DNA of 64,000 nucleotides from Rhizobium hidalgonense (GTDB lineage: Bacteria; Pseudomonadota; Alphaproteobacteria; Rhizobiales; Rhizobiaceae): NCBI RefSeq assembly GCF_002914525.1, contig NZ_LODW01000082.1, forward strand, positions 124,001 through 188,000, read 5' to 3'. Every line of letters begins with the position of its first letter. The first letter of the stretch is position 1. A program made the translations under genes and the position numbers. The notes beneath the pieces were generated by a model that saw only the letters and a program-made list of their open reading frames with translations, made no database searches and had not been told where the DNA came from. Positions 45,268-54,819 of this stretch are shown here, piece by piece.

Positions 45268-45911
45268 AAACCGATCCGCAAGCCTTCATCCGCGCCCATA
45301 CCAGCGTGATGGCGCCACCGCATGTGCCGGAAATTTCGCTTCATCTGGCGAGCGAGGCGCATGAGCTCTGGCTGAAGACGGAGGAGGAGCTCGAAGCGAT
45401 CGGCCTGCCGCCGCCCTTCTGGGCTTTCGCCTGGGCGGGCGGCCAGGGACTGGCCCGTTACATCCTCGATAACCCGGAAATGGTGGGCGGCCAGCGCGTG
45501 CTGGATTTCGCCAGCGGTTCCGGCCTCGTCGGCATTGCGGCCGTCATGGCCGGCGCCCTTGAGGTCTCGGCCTGTGATATCGATCCCTGGGCGGAGACGG
45601 CGGTCCGGCTGAATGCCGAGGTGAATGGCGTTTCGCTCGGATTTACCGGCGCCGACCTGATCGGCAAGGCCGTTGATGCGGATATCGTGCTTGCCGGCGA
45701 CGTCTTCTACGACAGCGCTCTCGCGGCTGCGCTCGTTCCCTGGCTCGCCAGGCTGGCGGCCGACGGCAAATTGGTGCTGGTCGGCGATCCCGGGCGCAGC
45801 TACCTGCCTAGAGATCGGCTGGAATTCTGCGCGGTCTATGAGGTGCCGGTAACGCGGGCGCTGGAGGATAGCGAAATCAAGAAGACCACGGTGTGGCGGT
45901 TCGTTTCTTAG
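45264..45911 (+). CDS. Class I SAM methyltransferase (ETF-beta lysine type)
   Basis: A 215-residue methyltransferase starting at GTG, overlapping the EVE stop (GTGA). SAM motif I is VLDFASGSGLVGIAAVMAGA, motif II region ACDIDPWAETAVRLNAEVNG, then ADIVLAGDVFYDSALA. PPFWAFAWAGGQGLARY is typical for the ETF-beta/nicotinamide N-methyltransferase-like group, of which an Agrobacterium member methylates lysines of electron-transfer flavoprotein beta. That target is likely but inferred. Confidence 0.87.
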   Translation: MKTDPQAFIRAHTSVMAPPHVPEISLHLASEAHELWLKTEEELEAIGLPPPFWAFAWAGGQGLARYILDNPEMVGGQRVLDFASGSGLVGIAAVMAGALEVSACDIDPWAETAVRLNAEVNGVSLGFTGADLIGKAVDADIVLAGDVFYDSALAAALVPWLARLAADGKLVLVGDPGRSYLPRDRLEFCAVYEVPVTRALEDSEIKKTTVWRFVS

Positions 45912-45949
45912 GTCGGATCGATCATTCGCGATCGCCGGGCCCGAAGATG

Positions 45950-46921
45950 TCAGCCGGCAATCAAGGCGGCTTCATATACCATCGTTGCGGCGGCAAGATC
46001 AGCCAACGCCGTTCCGACTGCCTTGTAGAGAGTGATCTCATCGTTGGACACCCGCACCGGAATATCCCGGCGGCACAGCTCGTTCAATGTCGCACGCACC
46101 GCATCTTGAGAAATGACGCCTGCGCCGATCGGCTGAACCAGATCGCCCGCTTCGTGAAGGGCTTCGTGAGTGTCGATATAGACCGAGGAGCGCCGAACCG
46201 CCTCGTCATCGGCCTCGCGCATCGCCGGGGTGAAGCCGCCGATCAGATCGACATGGGTGCCCGGCCTCAGCCATTCGCCCCGGATCAGCGGTGCGGTCGC
46301 GAGCGTCGCAGCGCTGACGATATCGGCTTGCCGCGCCGCGGCTTCCAGATTCGTGACGGCAGTGGCCTGGAGTCCCCGTTGCCGGAGGCTCCGTGCCAGC
46401 CGTTCTGCGCTGGCGGGATCGATATCCCAGATATCGATCTGTGCGACCGGCCGGACGGCGCGGTAGGCATCGGGTATGAGACCCGCGACGCGGCCCGCGC
46501 CGATCACCAGCAGACGGCTCGCGTCCTTTCGGGCGAGATAGTCCGCGGCAAGGGCCGATGCCGCTACCGTACGGCGCGCCGTGATCGTGTTTCCGTCAAG
46601 GAGCGCAAGCTGCATCCCGGTGCGGCCATCATAGAGCATGTAAGTCGAGGTCAAACCGGGAATGCCGCGCGCCGTGTTGCCCGGAAAGACGGTAACGATC
46701 TTGATGCCAAGATAGCGCTCGGACCGGTGCGTTTCATGCCAGGCCGGCATCAGAAGCAGCGTCGCGTCCGGCTCGTCGCCGTTGGCTATCGTGTGGTGAT
46801 GCCGTACCGGGACAACACAGCCTTCGGCAAATGCTTGCCGCAAGTTCGCGACCAGCGCGCCGAAAGGGAGAAGCTCGCCCGTCGTCCGGGCATCGAGAAT
46901 ACGGATTTGTGTGTCGGTCAT
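45950..46921 (-). CDS. Ornithine cyclodeaminase / mu-crystallin family protein
   Basis: A 323-residue NAD(P)-dependent enzyme of the OCD family, which includes ornithine cyclodeaminase, alanine dehydrogenase and ketimine reductase. The Rossmann motif is RLLVIGAGRVAGL; GNTARGIPGLTSTYMLYDGRTG and HVDLIGGFTPAMREADDEAV are family marks. The neighbours (polar amino acid transporter, ureohydrolase) point to a basic amino acid or cyclic imino acid. It is the last gene of its minus-strand group. Confidence 0.9.
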   Translation of the reverse strand: MTDTQIRILDARTTGELLPFGALVANLRQAFAEGCVVPVRHHHTIANGDEPDATLLLMPAWHETHRSERYLGIKIVTVFPGNTARGIPGLTSTYMLYDGRTGMQLALLDGNTITARRTVAASALAADYLARKDASRLLVIGAGRVAGLIPDAYRAVRPVAQIDIWDIDPASAERLARSLRQRGLQATAVTNLEAAARQADIVSAATLATAPLIRGEWLRPGTHVDLIGGFTPAMREADDEAVRRSSVYIDTHEALHEAGDLVQPIGAGVISQDAVRATLNELCRRDIPVRVSNDEITLYKAVGTALADLAAATMVYEAALIAG

Positions 46922-47042
46922 TGAAGCGATCTCTCAGGACGTTCCGATTGCTGGACAAGGCGAGTTCTGTGTGATTGAACGAGAGCAGCGTCGCCGCTGC
47001 GCGGCGCACCAGCTTTTCAACCGGCATCGGCCTTTTGGGCAC

Positions 47043-47690
47043 TCAGCCAAACGCCGCTTTCTTCTCCAGAATTCTGGCGTATTGCGTTAGCGGATAGCAC
47101 AGGGCGAAGAAGATCACCGCGACGAGACCGTAGACCTTGAAAGGTTCGAAGGTCGCGTTGTTGATGGCGTTTGCGGTTTTCAGCAGTTCCTCGAAGCCGA
47201 GGATCGAGGCCAGTGCGGTACTCTTGATCAACTGGACCAGGAACCCGACGGTCGGCGCGCGCGTAATCCGGAAAGCCTGCGGAAGGATGATAAGGCGAAG
47301 TTCGAGGAGACGATGCAAACCCAGGCTGGATGCGGCGTCCCATTGCCCGCGCGGCACCGCTTCGACGCCGCTCCGCCAGATTTCGGCGAGATAAGCGCTG
47401 GCATAGAATGTCAGGCCACAGACGGCGGCGGTCCATGACTCGATCCGGAAGCCGAGCATCGGCAGGCCGAAGAACATCAAAAAGAGCTGCATGAGTAGCG
47501 GCGTTCCCTGAAACAGCGCGATGTAGCCGGACGCCAAGCTGCGCGGCCAGCGCATTTTCGATATCCGTGCAGATAGGATCGCCAGGCCAACGATGGCGCC
47601 GCCGGCAAAGGCCGCGAGCGAAAGCAGCAGGGTCCAGCGTGTCGCGAAGACGAGATTGCGCAGAATGTCCCAGAACGTGAACTCGATCAT
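47043..47690 (-). CDS. Polar amino acid ABC transporter permease
   Basis: A 215-residue HisM/GlnP-type permease: FQGTPLLMQLFLMFFGLPML is the start of the family, and EIWRSGVEAVPRGQWDAASSLGLHRLLELRLIILPQAFR is the EAA coupling loop. It overlaps the upstream permease gene by four bases. The pair forms the membrane part of one importer. No ATPase gene is in this cluster. Confidence 0.93.
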   Translation of the reverse strand: MIEFTFWDILRNLVFATRWTLLLSLAAFAGGAIVGLAILSARISKMRWPRSLASGYIALFQGTPLLMQLFLMFFGLPMLGFRIESWTAAVCGLTFYASAYLAEIWRSGVEAVPRGQWDAASSLGLHRLLELRLIILPQAFRITRAPTVGFLVQLIKSTALASILGFEELLKTANAINNATFEPFKVYGLVAVIFFALCYPLTQYARILEKKAAFG

Positions 47691-48355
47691 GCCAGACCAG
47701 CTCCCAGAAAACGGCGTTTCCCGGCGAAAAGAAGCCGGCGAAGTGCGGCGGACATTGAAAGATAGATCACCGTCGCCACCAGATAGGTCTCGAAGGAGCG
47801 GAAGGTGCGCGACTGAAGCAGATCGGCTTCCTGCGCCAGCTCGCGGACGGATATTTGCGAAACCACCGCCGATTCCAGCATCATGATGATGATCTGGCTT
47901 GTCAGCGCCGGGAAGATGATGGCGAGCGCTTGCGGCATGACGATCTTGAAGAATACCAGCCGAGGCCGGAGACCGAGTGCCTGCGCCGCTTCCTTCTGCC
48001 CTCTCGGTATGGCATCGAGCCCGGCCCCGACCACTTCGATCGTGTAGGCCGCCATGTTGAGGGTCATGGCGAGTACGGCGGCAGAAATCGGATCGAGGCG
48101 AATGCCCAGACTAGGCAACCCGAAGAAGATGAAGAACAGCTGCACCAGGAATGGCGTATTGCGCATGACTTCCACATACAGGCCGACGACCTTGCGCAAC
48201 CATGGATAAGGTCCTCGGCGCGCGGCCGCGCCGAGAACGCTGAGAACGATCCCGAGCATCGTTGTCGAGGCTGTCAGTGCAAGCGTCGTGCCTGCGCCAT
48301 AAGCCAGAGCTCCCATTCCGTCCCAAAGCCAATTGAAATCGAGGCTGTATCTCAT
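47687..48355 (-). CDS. Polar amino acid ABC transporter permease
   Basis: A 222-residue HisQ/GlnP-type permease: YVEVMRNTPFLVQLFFIFFGLPSLG and EVVGAGLDAIPRGQKEAAQALGLRPRLVFFKIVMPQALA (EAA loop). Five hydrophobic segments. It begins 145 bases after the binding-protein gene, the gap holding a palindromic repeat. Confidence 0.93.
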   Translation of the reverse strand: MRYSLDFNWLWDGMGALAYGAGTTLALTASTTMLGIVLSVLGAAARRGPYPWLRKVVGLYVEVMRNTPFLVQLFFIFFGLPSLGIRLDPISAAVLAMTLNMAAYTIEVVGAGLDAIPRGQKEAAQALGLRPRLVFFKIVMPQALAIIFPALTSQIIIMMLESAVVSQISVRELAQEADLLQSRTFRSFETYLVATVIYLSMSAALRRLLFAGKRRFLGAGLA

Positions 48356-48430
48356 CGCTTGTCCTTTGGGGCCGGATGATCCGGGCCGGGTCGGTTCGAA
48401 ATCCGGATCCGCCTCTCAACCAGAGAATTG

Positions 48431-48476
48431 GAGCATGATGCCACCGCAATCGCTCACGGTTTTCGGCATCATGCTC
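48431..48476. repeat. Palindromic repeat between binding protein and permease genes
   Basis: GAGCATGATGCC (48431-48442) and GGCATCATGCTC (48465-48476) form a perfect 12-bp stem. It is a common type of rhizobial intergenic repeat. Being inside the operon it could stabilise the binding-protein message. Confidence 0.65.
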
Positions 48477-48499
48477 TGCTGAGCGGGAGGCCGGCCTCG

Positions 48500-49297
48500 T
48501 CAGTCCTTCAGATTTTCAGGGTTGAGCGGCGCTTTCAGCCAGCTCTTCGAGCTTGCGTCGAGTGAACCGTCGGCGACCATTGCGGCGACGCTGTCATTGA
48601 CAGCCTTCTTCAGGCCTTCCTCGCCCTTGCGGAGCGCAATGTGCGAGGGCGAGCTGAGCAGCTGGAATTTCTGCTCCGGCTTCAGGGCGTCCTGTCGTGC
48701 CAGAACCTGCGCACCGACATCGTTGCCGACGACCATCAACTCGGTCTGGCCTGAAATGAAGGCCTGGATGACCGAATTGTAGTTCTCGAAGCGCTGGATC
48801 GCGGCCGAGCCAGGAGCGGCGGCGGTCAGCGACGTGTCTTCGAGCGTCCCGCGATTGACGGCAACGGTTTTGTCGGCAAGATCTTCCTTGCCGCTCACCT
48901 TCAGCGCAGCCGGACCGATGACGGCGATATAATAGGGGGCGTACGGGGCGGCAAAATCGATAACCTCGGCGCGCTCCTTCGAATAGCCGACGCTCATCAG
49001 CAGGTCGACGCGGTCGTCGTTCAGGTAGGCGATCCTGTTCTGGCCGGTGACGCTGACGAGATTGAGTTTCACGCCGAGCCCATCGGCGATCTTCTGGGCG
49101 ACGTCGATGTCATAGCCCTTGATGCTCATATCGGCGCTTGCCGAAGAGAAGGGCGGGAAATCGGAGAAGATGCCGATGTTAATCTCGCCTGCGGCTTTGA
49201 TATCGGCAAGTTCGTCGGCCTGAGCGACCCCTGCCAGAATGCCGAACACGGCAATTGCCGCGGTGGCGGTGTAGCGCAATTTCATAAGAGCATTCAT
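48500..49297 (-). CDS. Amino acid ABC transporter substrate-binding protein
   Basis: A 265-residue periplasmic protein of the SBP_bac_3 family. Signal peptide MNALMKLRYTATAAIAVFGILAGVAQA. EINIGIFSDFPPFSSASADMSIKGYDIDVAQKIADGLG is the ligand-binding start; MSVGYSKERAEVIDFAAPYAPYYIAV follows. The ligand is a polar or basic amino acid or related compound. Start at 49297 is behind AAAAAGGGG. Confidence 0.92.
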   Translation of the reverse strand: MNALMKLRYTATAAIAVFGILAGVAQADELADIKAAGEINIGIFSDFPPFSSASADMSIKGYDIDVAQKIADGLGVKLNLVSVTGQNRIAYLNDDRVDLLMSVGYSKERAEVIDFAAPYAPYYIAVIGPAALKVSGKEDLADKTVAVNRGTLEDTSLTAAAPGSAAIQRFENYNSVIQAFISGQTELMVVGNDVGAQVLARQDALKPEQKFQLLSSPSHIALRKGEEGLKKAVNDSVAAMVADGSLDASSKSWLKAPLNPENLKD

Positions 49298-49380
49298 GTC
49301 GTTCCCCTTTTTGAGATGTATTGTGCGACAGGCGTTGGACGGCAACGGGCACCAGGCCCGCTCCCGCTGTAAGCTGGGTC

Positions 49381-50478
49381 TCAAGTCACGTTTGTCCTGA
49401 CCGCGGGACTGAACATCGCGAGGCACAGGAGTTCGAACAGGACCTGCGCGGCGATCTGCGCAGTGTTGGTGGTGTTGTCGTATTGCGGCGCGATTTCCAC
49501 GACGTCGCCGCCGATGAGGTTGATGCCTTTGAAGCCGCGCAGCAAGGTCAGGGCCTCCCTCGGCTGAAGCCCGCCCACTTCTGGCGTGCCGGTTCCCGGA
49601 GCAAAAGCCGGATCAAGGCTGTCGACGTCGAAACTGAGATAGGTTGGACCGGCGCCGACAACCTCCAGAGCCTTTGCGATCACCGCCTTGAGACCCATCT
49701 CCGCCACCTCTTCCGCGTGGATGACGGTCATCCCGGAGGCAAAGGAGAACTCCCAGAGATATTCGCCGCCGCCGCGGATGCCGATCTGGATCGTACGCTT
49801 CGGATCGAGCACGCCGGCCAGAACCGCCTCGCGAAAAGGCGCGCCGTGATGGAACTTGGAGCCCTCATAGGGACCTGCGGTGTCGCAATGAGCGTCGATA
49901 TGGATCATGCCGACCGGCTGGCTGGCCGCTAGGCCCTTGAGGATGGCGCCGGAGATCGAATGATCGCCGCCGACCGACAGCGGGATAACCCCGGTTGCCG
50001 CGATCATCCGATAGCATGCCTCGATGTCGGCATGGCATTCGGCCAGGCCGAACCGGCTGCGCATCGGCACGTCGCCGACATCGGCGACCCTTAGCCCTCC
50101 CATCGGCGCGACACGCAGAACATGTTCGTAGGGACCGATACGCTCGATCGCCCGGACGGCCCGCGGCCCCAGCCGCGCGCCGGCGCGATTGGTGACGCCG
50201 AGGTCCATCGGCACGCCGATCAGAGCCACGTCAAGCGCCTCGAGCACCTCGGGCCGCAAGCCGTTCTCGATGAAACGGGCGTCCAGAAAGGTCGCAGGAT
50301 CGGCGAAGGGCCATTTGCGGCTGTCGCCGTCCTTGAATACACTCGCCGCCACGGCACGGAAGTGCGGATCTTCCATCTCCCCGCCCGCGGCGCTGCCGAA
50401 GCGCTTTCTCAAGTCTTCCAGAAAATCCTGGTCAATGGTCAAGGCAGGCTCCCACGGTATTGATGCTGACATCATCAT
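49381..50478 (-). CDS. Ureohydrolase (agmatinase/arginase family)
   Basis: A 365-residue binuclear manganese enzyme that cleaves guanidino compounds to urea and an amine. Metal ligands are visible in SVGGDHSI, MIHIDAHCDT and YLSFDVDSLDP. The N-terminal ~70 residues exceed arginase and resemble guanidinobutyrase, guanidinopropionase and agmatinase types; TGTPEVGGLQPREAL is shared with them. The exact substrate is open. It lies 83 bases upstream of the binding-protein gene in the same direction and is divergent from a polyamine-type transporter. Confidence 0.92.
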   Translation of the reverse strand: MMMSASIPWEPALTIDQDFLEDLRKRFGSAAGGEMEDPHFRAVAASVFKDGDSRKWPFADPATFLDARFIENGLRPEVLEALDVALIGVPMDLGVTNRAGARLGPRAVRAIERIGPYEHVLRVAPMGGLRVADVGDVPMRSRFGLAECHADIEACYRMIAATGVIPLSVGGDHSISGAILKGLAASQPVGMIHIDAHCDTAGPYEGSKFHHGAPFREAVLAGVLDPKRTIQIGIRGGGEYLWEFSFASGMTVIHAEEVAEMGLKAVIAKALEVVGAGPTYLSFDVDSLDPAFAPGTGTPEVGGLQPREALTLLRGFKGINLIGGDVVEIAPQYDNTTNTAQIAAQVLFELLCLAMFSPAVRTNVT

Positions 50479-50702
50479 CGGCTCCGCCCGCTACTGTTGG
50501 AACCGCGAAAATTCGAGAGGGGATATAACGATTATTGATAGCTTCGATCCGCTGAGCTCAGCGATGCGGGCAGCGCGTTTCATCGAGATATTCAGAAAAC
50601 CTTATAACCCGGCGAGAATTTTCCCACTACCGCGGTTGGCAACCTCCAAGCAGTCTCCGATGCGAACGGTCCGGCAGAGGGCCGACAACAAAGGGAACTA
50701 CC

Positions 50703-51779
50703 ATGTTGCACGATATGACACGCCGCCGCTTCCTCGGGTCCGCCGCTGCCGCGGGGATTGCCGGCACGATGACCGGGTTTGCGAGATCCGCCGCAGCCGG
50801 CAGCGGCAATCTGACCGCCGTCGAATGGGGCGGCGATGTCGTCGAAGCCATGAAGCAGATTGCCGCCGACCAGAGTGCAGCGACATTCAACTGGGTTCTT
50901 CATCAGGGCGGCGCGGGCGCGATCCTTCCAAAGATCAAGGCCGTCTGGCCGAATGTCGACTACGACTATGTCGCCGGGTGGGAAGGCTCATTCAACAGCA
51001 TGGTGAAGGAGGATTGGCTCGAGACCATCAATCCTGCCGATATTCCCAACCTTGCGAATATTCCTGAGAAAATCATCATTCGTGACGGCAAGGGTAATAT
51101 CAAAGCGGTGCCACGCGCGGTCGGCGGCATGTATTTCGGTGCCCGAACCGACACGGCTCCTCTCGCCGTGAAAACCATCGATGATCTGCTGAGTCCCGAT
51201 CTTAAGGGCGCGATCTGCTGGCCGGGCCCGACACAGAGCATGATGCTCCAGATTGTCGCGCTCGCCCTTCACGCCGGAGGCAGTGAAACGAATATGGAGC
51301 CCGGATGGAAGCTCATGAAGGAATTGGCGAAATCCGGCAATATCGGCCGCGTCGCCGTCACCGACATCGACTTCACCAATTCGCTGACGTCGGGCGAGAC
51401 CTCCGTCGGCTTCTTCGCTGAGCCCGGTTGGGCGGCCGTGGCGAAGAACTTTCCCGTTACTCGCTTTACCAAGGACAACAATTTCAAGGTCTTCCTCTAC
51501 CAGAGCGGTTTCGGCGTCCTGAAGAATAGACCGAACACCAAGGCAACGCTCGATTTCGTCAACTTCGCGATCAGCCCGGACATGAACTCGCTCTATGCCA
51601 AGGTGGCTGGTGAAGCGCCGTTGAACAGCAAGGCGGTCACGCCGGACAGTCTCAAGCATCTGTCCTTCACGTCGGACGAGTTTTCGAACTTCGTTTACGT
51701 GCCGGATTATAATGTCGTTCTCGAACAGCAGGATGCCTGGTCCAAACGCTGGGAACAGGACATCGCCCCGTTGCTCTAG
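50703..51779 (+). CDS. Polyamine-type ABC transporter substrate-binding protein
   Basis: A 358-residue periplasmic protein of the PotD/PotF class. The N-terminus TRRRFLGSAAAAGIAGTMTGFA has the twin-arginine pattern, suggesting Tat export. NLTAVEWGGDVVEAMKQ opens the mature protein; GTDTAPLAVKTIDDLLSPDLKGAICWPGP-like elements fit the spermidine/putrescine or opine-binding group. It begins a four-gene transporter operon divergent from the ureohydrolase. Confidence 0.88.
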   Translation: MLHDMTRRRFLGSAAAAGIAGTMTGFARSAAAGSGNLTAVEWGGDVVEAMKQIAADQSAATFNWVLHQGGAGAILPKIKAVWPNVDYDYVAGWEGSFNSMVKEDWLETINPADIPNLANIPEKIIIRDGKGNIKAVPRAVGGMYFGARTDTAPLAVKTIDDLLSPDLKGAICWPGPTQSMMLQIVALALHAGGSETNMEPGWKLMKELAKSGNIGRVAVTDIDFTNSLTSGETSVGFFAEPGWAAVAKNFPVTRFTKDNNFKVFLYQSGFGVLKNRPNTKATLDFVNFAISPDMNSLYAKVAGEAPLNSKAVTPDSLKHLSFTSDEFSNFVYVPDYNVVLEQQDAWSKRWEQDIAPLL

Positions 51780-51803
51780 AGCGGTTCAGGTTTTCACGGA
51801 AGT
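51776..51803. repeat. Partial rhizobial repeat after the binding-protein gene
   Basis: AGAGCGGTTCAGGTTTTCACGG overlaps the stop codon; the GAGCGGTTCAG core also occurs at 21775. It looks like a remnant of a dispersed element. Confidence 0.4.
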
Positions 51804-51905
51804 GCTCGAAGGCACCTCGCGGCAGGTTATCGAAGGCGTGAATGCGGACTTCGATAACCTCCCTTTCTCATGCCCGGTCAAGGGCGAGGAAAAGGCTGTT
51901 CCATC

Positions 51906-52790
51906 ATGACCAAAGCAAGGCGGCAACCTGTTGCCATTTCAATTCCCGATCGCCGAGATGCTGCCCTGACGCTCGGGCCGGCTCTCCTGGTGTTCGCATT
52001 CGGTTTTCTGTCACCGCTAGTCAATCTGGCAGTCGAAAGCCTGAAGGAGTTTACGCCGGGGCGTGTCGGTTCCGTTGAAAATGCCGCGGCAACGGTTCAA
52101 AACTATTACGAGCTTGCAAACCAGGCGTTTGCGAGTGTGCTGCTGACAACCTTCTGGATCGGCGGAGCCGCTGCGATCATCGGTCAGCTTGTGGCGTTTC
52201 CTCTGGCCTACGTCATCGTGCGGCGCATTTCCCCGCGGATGCGCGCACTCACCCTTGGTTTTTTGATTACGCTTGTTCTATCCAGCGTCCTGATCAAGAC
52301 CTATGCGATCGAACTGACCTTCGGGTCGGTCGGCATCTTCCGACCCCTCCTCCTGACGCTTGGCCTTTCGCCCAACAGCCGCGAATATATCAATATCGTC
52401 GTTACCGCGGGTCTCGTTCACTCGATCATACCGGTCGCAACGCTGACAATGATCGGCGCGATGCAATCGATCGATCCGCGTCTGCTCGATGCCGCCCAAT
52501 CCCTCGGCGCGCCGGGATGGAAAGCCCATCTGTCGATCACGCTTCCCTTAAGCTTCCCGGCTCTGATCTCAAGCGCGCTTGTCTCGCTGACTTTCGCGAT
52601 CAGCGCCTTCGTTATTCCCATGGTGCTCGGGAGGGGCCGGGTGCTTTTCATGTCGAACGTCATCTACACCCGGTTCAGCGATATCGCCAACTATCCGAGC
52701 GGCGCGGCGATCTCGCTCGTCATGCTTGCCGTGGCGTTGGCGGTTGTCGCTGTCATAACGTTTGCGCAGCCCTGGAGGGTTTCCCGATGA
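51906..52790 (+). CDS. Polyamine-type ABC transporter permease (PotB-like)
   Basis: A 294-residue permease with six hydrophobic segments; ALLVFAFGFLSPLVNLAVESLKEF is the first. The EAA loop is SIDPRLLDAAQSLGAPGWKAHLSITLPLSFPAL. ATG at 51906 lies behind GAGGAAAAGG. It ends in a four-base overlap with the next permease. Confidence 0.92.
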   Translation: MTKARRQPVAISIPDRRDAALTLGPALLVFAFGFLSPLVNLAVESLKEFTPGRVGSVENAAATVQNYYELANQAFASVLLTTFWIGGAAAIIGQLVAFPLAYVIVRRISPRMRALTLGFLITLVLSSVLIKTYAIELTFGSVGIFRPLLLTLGLSPNSREYINIVVTAGLVHSIIPVATLTMIGAMQSIDPRLLDAAQSLGAPGWKAHLSITLPLSFPALISSALVSLTFAISAFVIPMVLGRGRVLFMSNVIYTRFSDIANYPSGAAISLVMLAVALAVVAVITFAQPWRVSR

Positions 52791-53626
52791 GCATACAGTC
52801 TCTTGCAGCGCGAACCGGAGACCGGATCGCCGGTTCCTTCGCCTACGGTGTCATCGGCCTTGGATTGGCGTTCCTCGCCATTCCGTTGGCGATAACATGT
52901 CTCATGGCTTTCGACGCTAGGACCTATCTTGGTCCACTGCCGCCGCCTGCCTTGTCGCTTCACTGGTTCGAACGGCTCGTCTCCCAGGCGGATATCCTTG
53001 CCAGCCTGCGCACCAGCCTCATCTTGGCTGTCCTCACGACGGTTCTGTCCGTGACGATCGGAACTGCGGCGGCTGTCGGCCTTGCCCGTGGCAATTTTCC
53101 AGGAAAGGGAGCGCTGACTTCGGTCTTTCTCTCGCCACTCATCGTCCCGCCGGTCGTCATCGGCTTCGGCCTGCTGCTCTTCCTTTCCAAGGTCGGTATT
53201 GCAAATGGTATGGCGCGCCTGCTCCTCGGCCACGTGATCGTGACGCTGCCCTACTGCATAAGGACGAGTCTCGCCAGCCTTCTCGGCAGCGACCGACGAT
53301 TGACGGAAGCCGCGATGGTTCTCGGTGCTACCGAGCGCCAGGCCTTCTGGTCCATTACCCTGCCGCTCATGCGGACGGGCGTCGTCACCGGTGCGATCTT
53401 CGCCTTCGCGATTTCGATAGATGACGTGTCCATCAGTCTCTTCCTGAGCGATCCGTCCGCAACGACCTTGCCTGTTACGCTGGTCAGCAACATGCGCGCG
53501 GCTTTCGATCTGACGATCGCTGCAGCGGCCGTGGTGCTGATTGCCGTCACCGCGTTGCTGATCGTCATACTGGAGCGTGTCGTCGGCTTCGACACGGTCG
53601 TGGGTCAGGGTTTGTTTCGTTCTTGA
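52787..53626 (+). CDS. Polyamine-type ABC transporter permease (PotC-like)
   Basis: A 279-residue permease starting at the ATGA overlap. Six hydrophobic segments; LSLHWFERLVSQADILASLRTSLILAV and the EAA loop SDRRLTEAAMVLGATERQAFWSITLPLMRTGV are typical for PotC. DDVSISLFLSDPSATTLPV near the end is also a PotC mark. It pairs with the preceding permease. Confidence 0.93.
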   Translation: MSIQSLAARTGDRIAGSFAYGVIGLGLAFLAIPLAITCLMAFDARTYLGPLPPPALSLHWFERLVSQADILASLRTSLILAVLTTVLSVTIGTAAAVGLARGNFPGKGALTSVFLSPLIVPPVVIGFGLLLFLSKVGIANGMARLLLGHVIVTLPYCIRTSLASLLGSDRRLTEAAMVLGATERQAFWSITLPLMRTGVVTGAIFAFAISIDDVSISLFLSDPSATTLPVTLVSNMRAAFDLTIAAAAVVLIAVTALLIVILERVVGFDTVVGQGLFRS

Positions 53627-53636
53627 GGACAATACG

Positions 53637-54701
53637 ATGATTTCTGCCGTGGAATTTCAAGGGGTGAGCAAGCGCTTCGGCGAAACCGTCGCCCTCGGTA
53701 ATATCTCCTTTTCGGTGAACCCAGGTGAAACAATTGCACTGCTTGGACCGAGCGGCTGCGGCAAGACCACCATTCTTCGTCTTATTGCCGGATTCGAGCG
53801 GCCTGACAAAGGGTCGATCTTGATCGACGGCATGCCGATGGCTGGATTGAAACCCTATGAACGCAACGTCGGGCTGCTGTTCCAGCACTATGCTCTTTTC
53901 CCGCATATGACCGTCGAACAGAATATCGGCTACGGACTTCGCCATCGCAACCATCCGCCGGGGCAAATACCGCGCCGCATTGCCGAGATGCTTGAGCTCG
54001 TCCGGCTCGTCGGTTTCGGACAGCGGCGGCCGCACCAGTTGAGCGGCGGCCAGCAGCAGCGCGTTGCGCTTGCGCGGGCGCTCGCCACCCATCCGAGCCT
54101 CGTTCTTCTGGATGAGCCCCTGTCGGCGCTCGACGCCAAACTTCGGCATGAGCTGCGCACCGAACTGAAGGATGTGCTTGCCGCGGTCGGCTCGACCGCA
54201 ATCGTGGTAACCCACGACCAGGAGGAGGCGATGAGCCTTGGGGAGCGCATATTCGTGATGAATCGCGGCGCAATCATGCAATCCGGCAGGCCGGATGATG
54301 TGTATTGGCGTCCAGATTCGCGTTTCGTCGCGGATTTCATGGGGCGGACGAATTGGATCCACGGCTCGATTTCGGCAGCGGGCGAAACGGCCCGCAAATT
54401 TCGCTCCGAATTCGGCTGGGAATTTTCGGTCGCGTCAAGGGAACACATTTCAGGTGCCGCCGAGATTTGCGTGAGGCCGGAAAGCGTCGAGATATCGTCC
54501 GGCGCTCCGAGCTCCGGTGCCATGCCCGGACGTGTTGCCGACGTGGTGACACTCGGTGCCTTCAGGCATGTCGTTCTCGACTTGGTCAGTGGCGACCGCA
54601 TAATCTCGGCTTGCACGAACCGTCCAGACATAGCTTTCACTCGCGGGCAGGAGGTCAGCGTTTCCATTCCCCCCGAGGCATGCGTTCTCTTCGCGCGATA
54701 A
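53637..54701 (+). CDS. Polyamine-type ABC transporter ATPase (PotA-like)
   Basis: A 354-residue ATPase. Walker A GPSGCGKTTILR, signature LSGGQQQRVALARAL, Walker B VLLDEPLSALDAKLR, switch VVTHDQEEAMSLG, and a C-terminal TOBE regulatory domain (EICVRPESVEISS...GRVADVVTLGAFRHVVLDL). It completes the importer with the binding protein and two permeases. Starts ten bases after the permease stop. Confidence 0.94.
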   Translation: MISAVEFQGVSKRFGETVALGNISFSVNPGETIALLGPSGCGKTTILRLIAGFERPDKGSILIDGMPMAGLKPYERNVGLLFQHYALFPHMTVEQNIGYGLRHRNHPPGQIPRRIAEMLELVRLVGFGQRRPHQLSGGQQQRVALARALATHPSLVLLDEPLSALDAKLRHELRTELKDVLAAVGSTAIVVTHDQEEAMSLGERIFVMNRGAIMQSGRPDDVYWRPDSRFVADFMGRTNWIHGSISAAGETARKFRSEFGWEFSVASREHISGAAEICVRPESVEISSGAPSSGAMPGRVADVVTLGAFRHVVLDLVSGDRIISACTNRPDIAFTRGQEVSVSIPPEACVLFAR

Positions 54702-54819
54702 ACTCTCATTGACGGGCGCAGGATCGCCAGTTGCCGGAAGAACATGGTTCGTCCAATATCGGTTATAGCAGAGAGGCCCTCGGCTCTCGAGCGTCACAAA
54801 GTATGGAATGCGGCTTCCG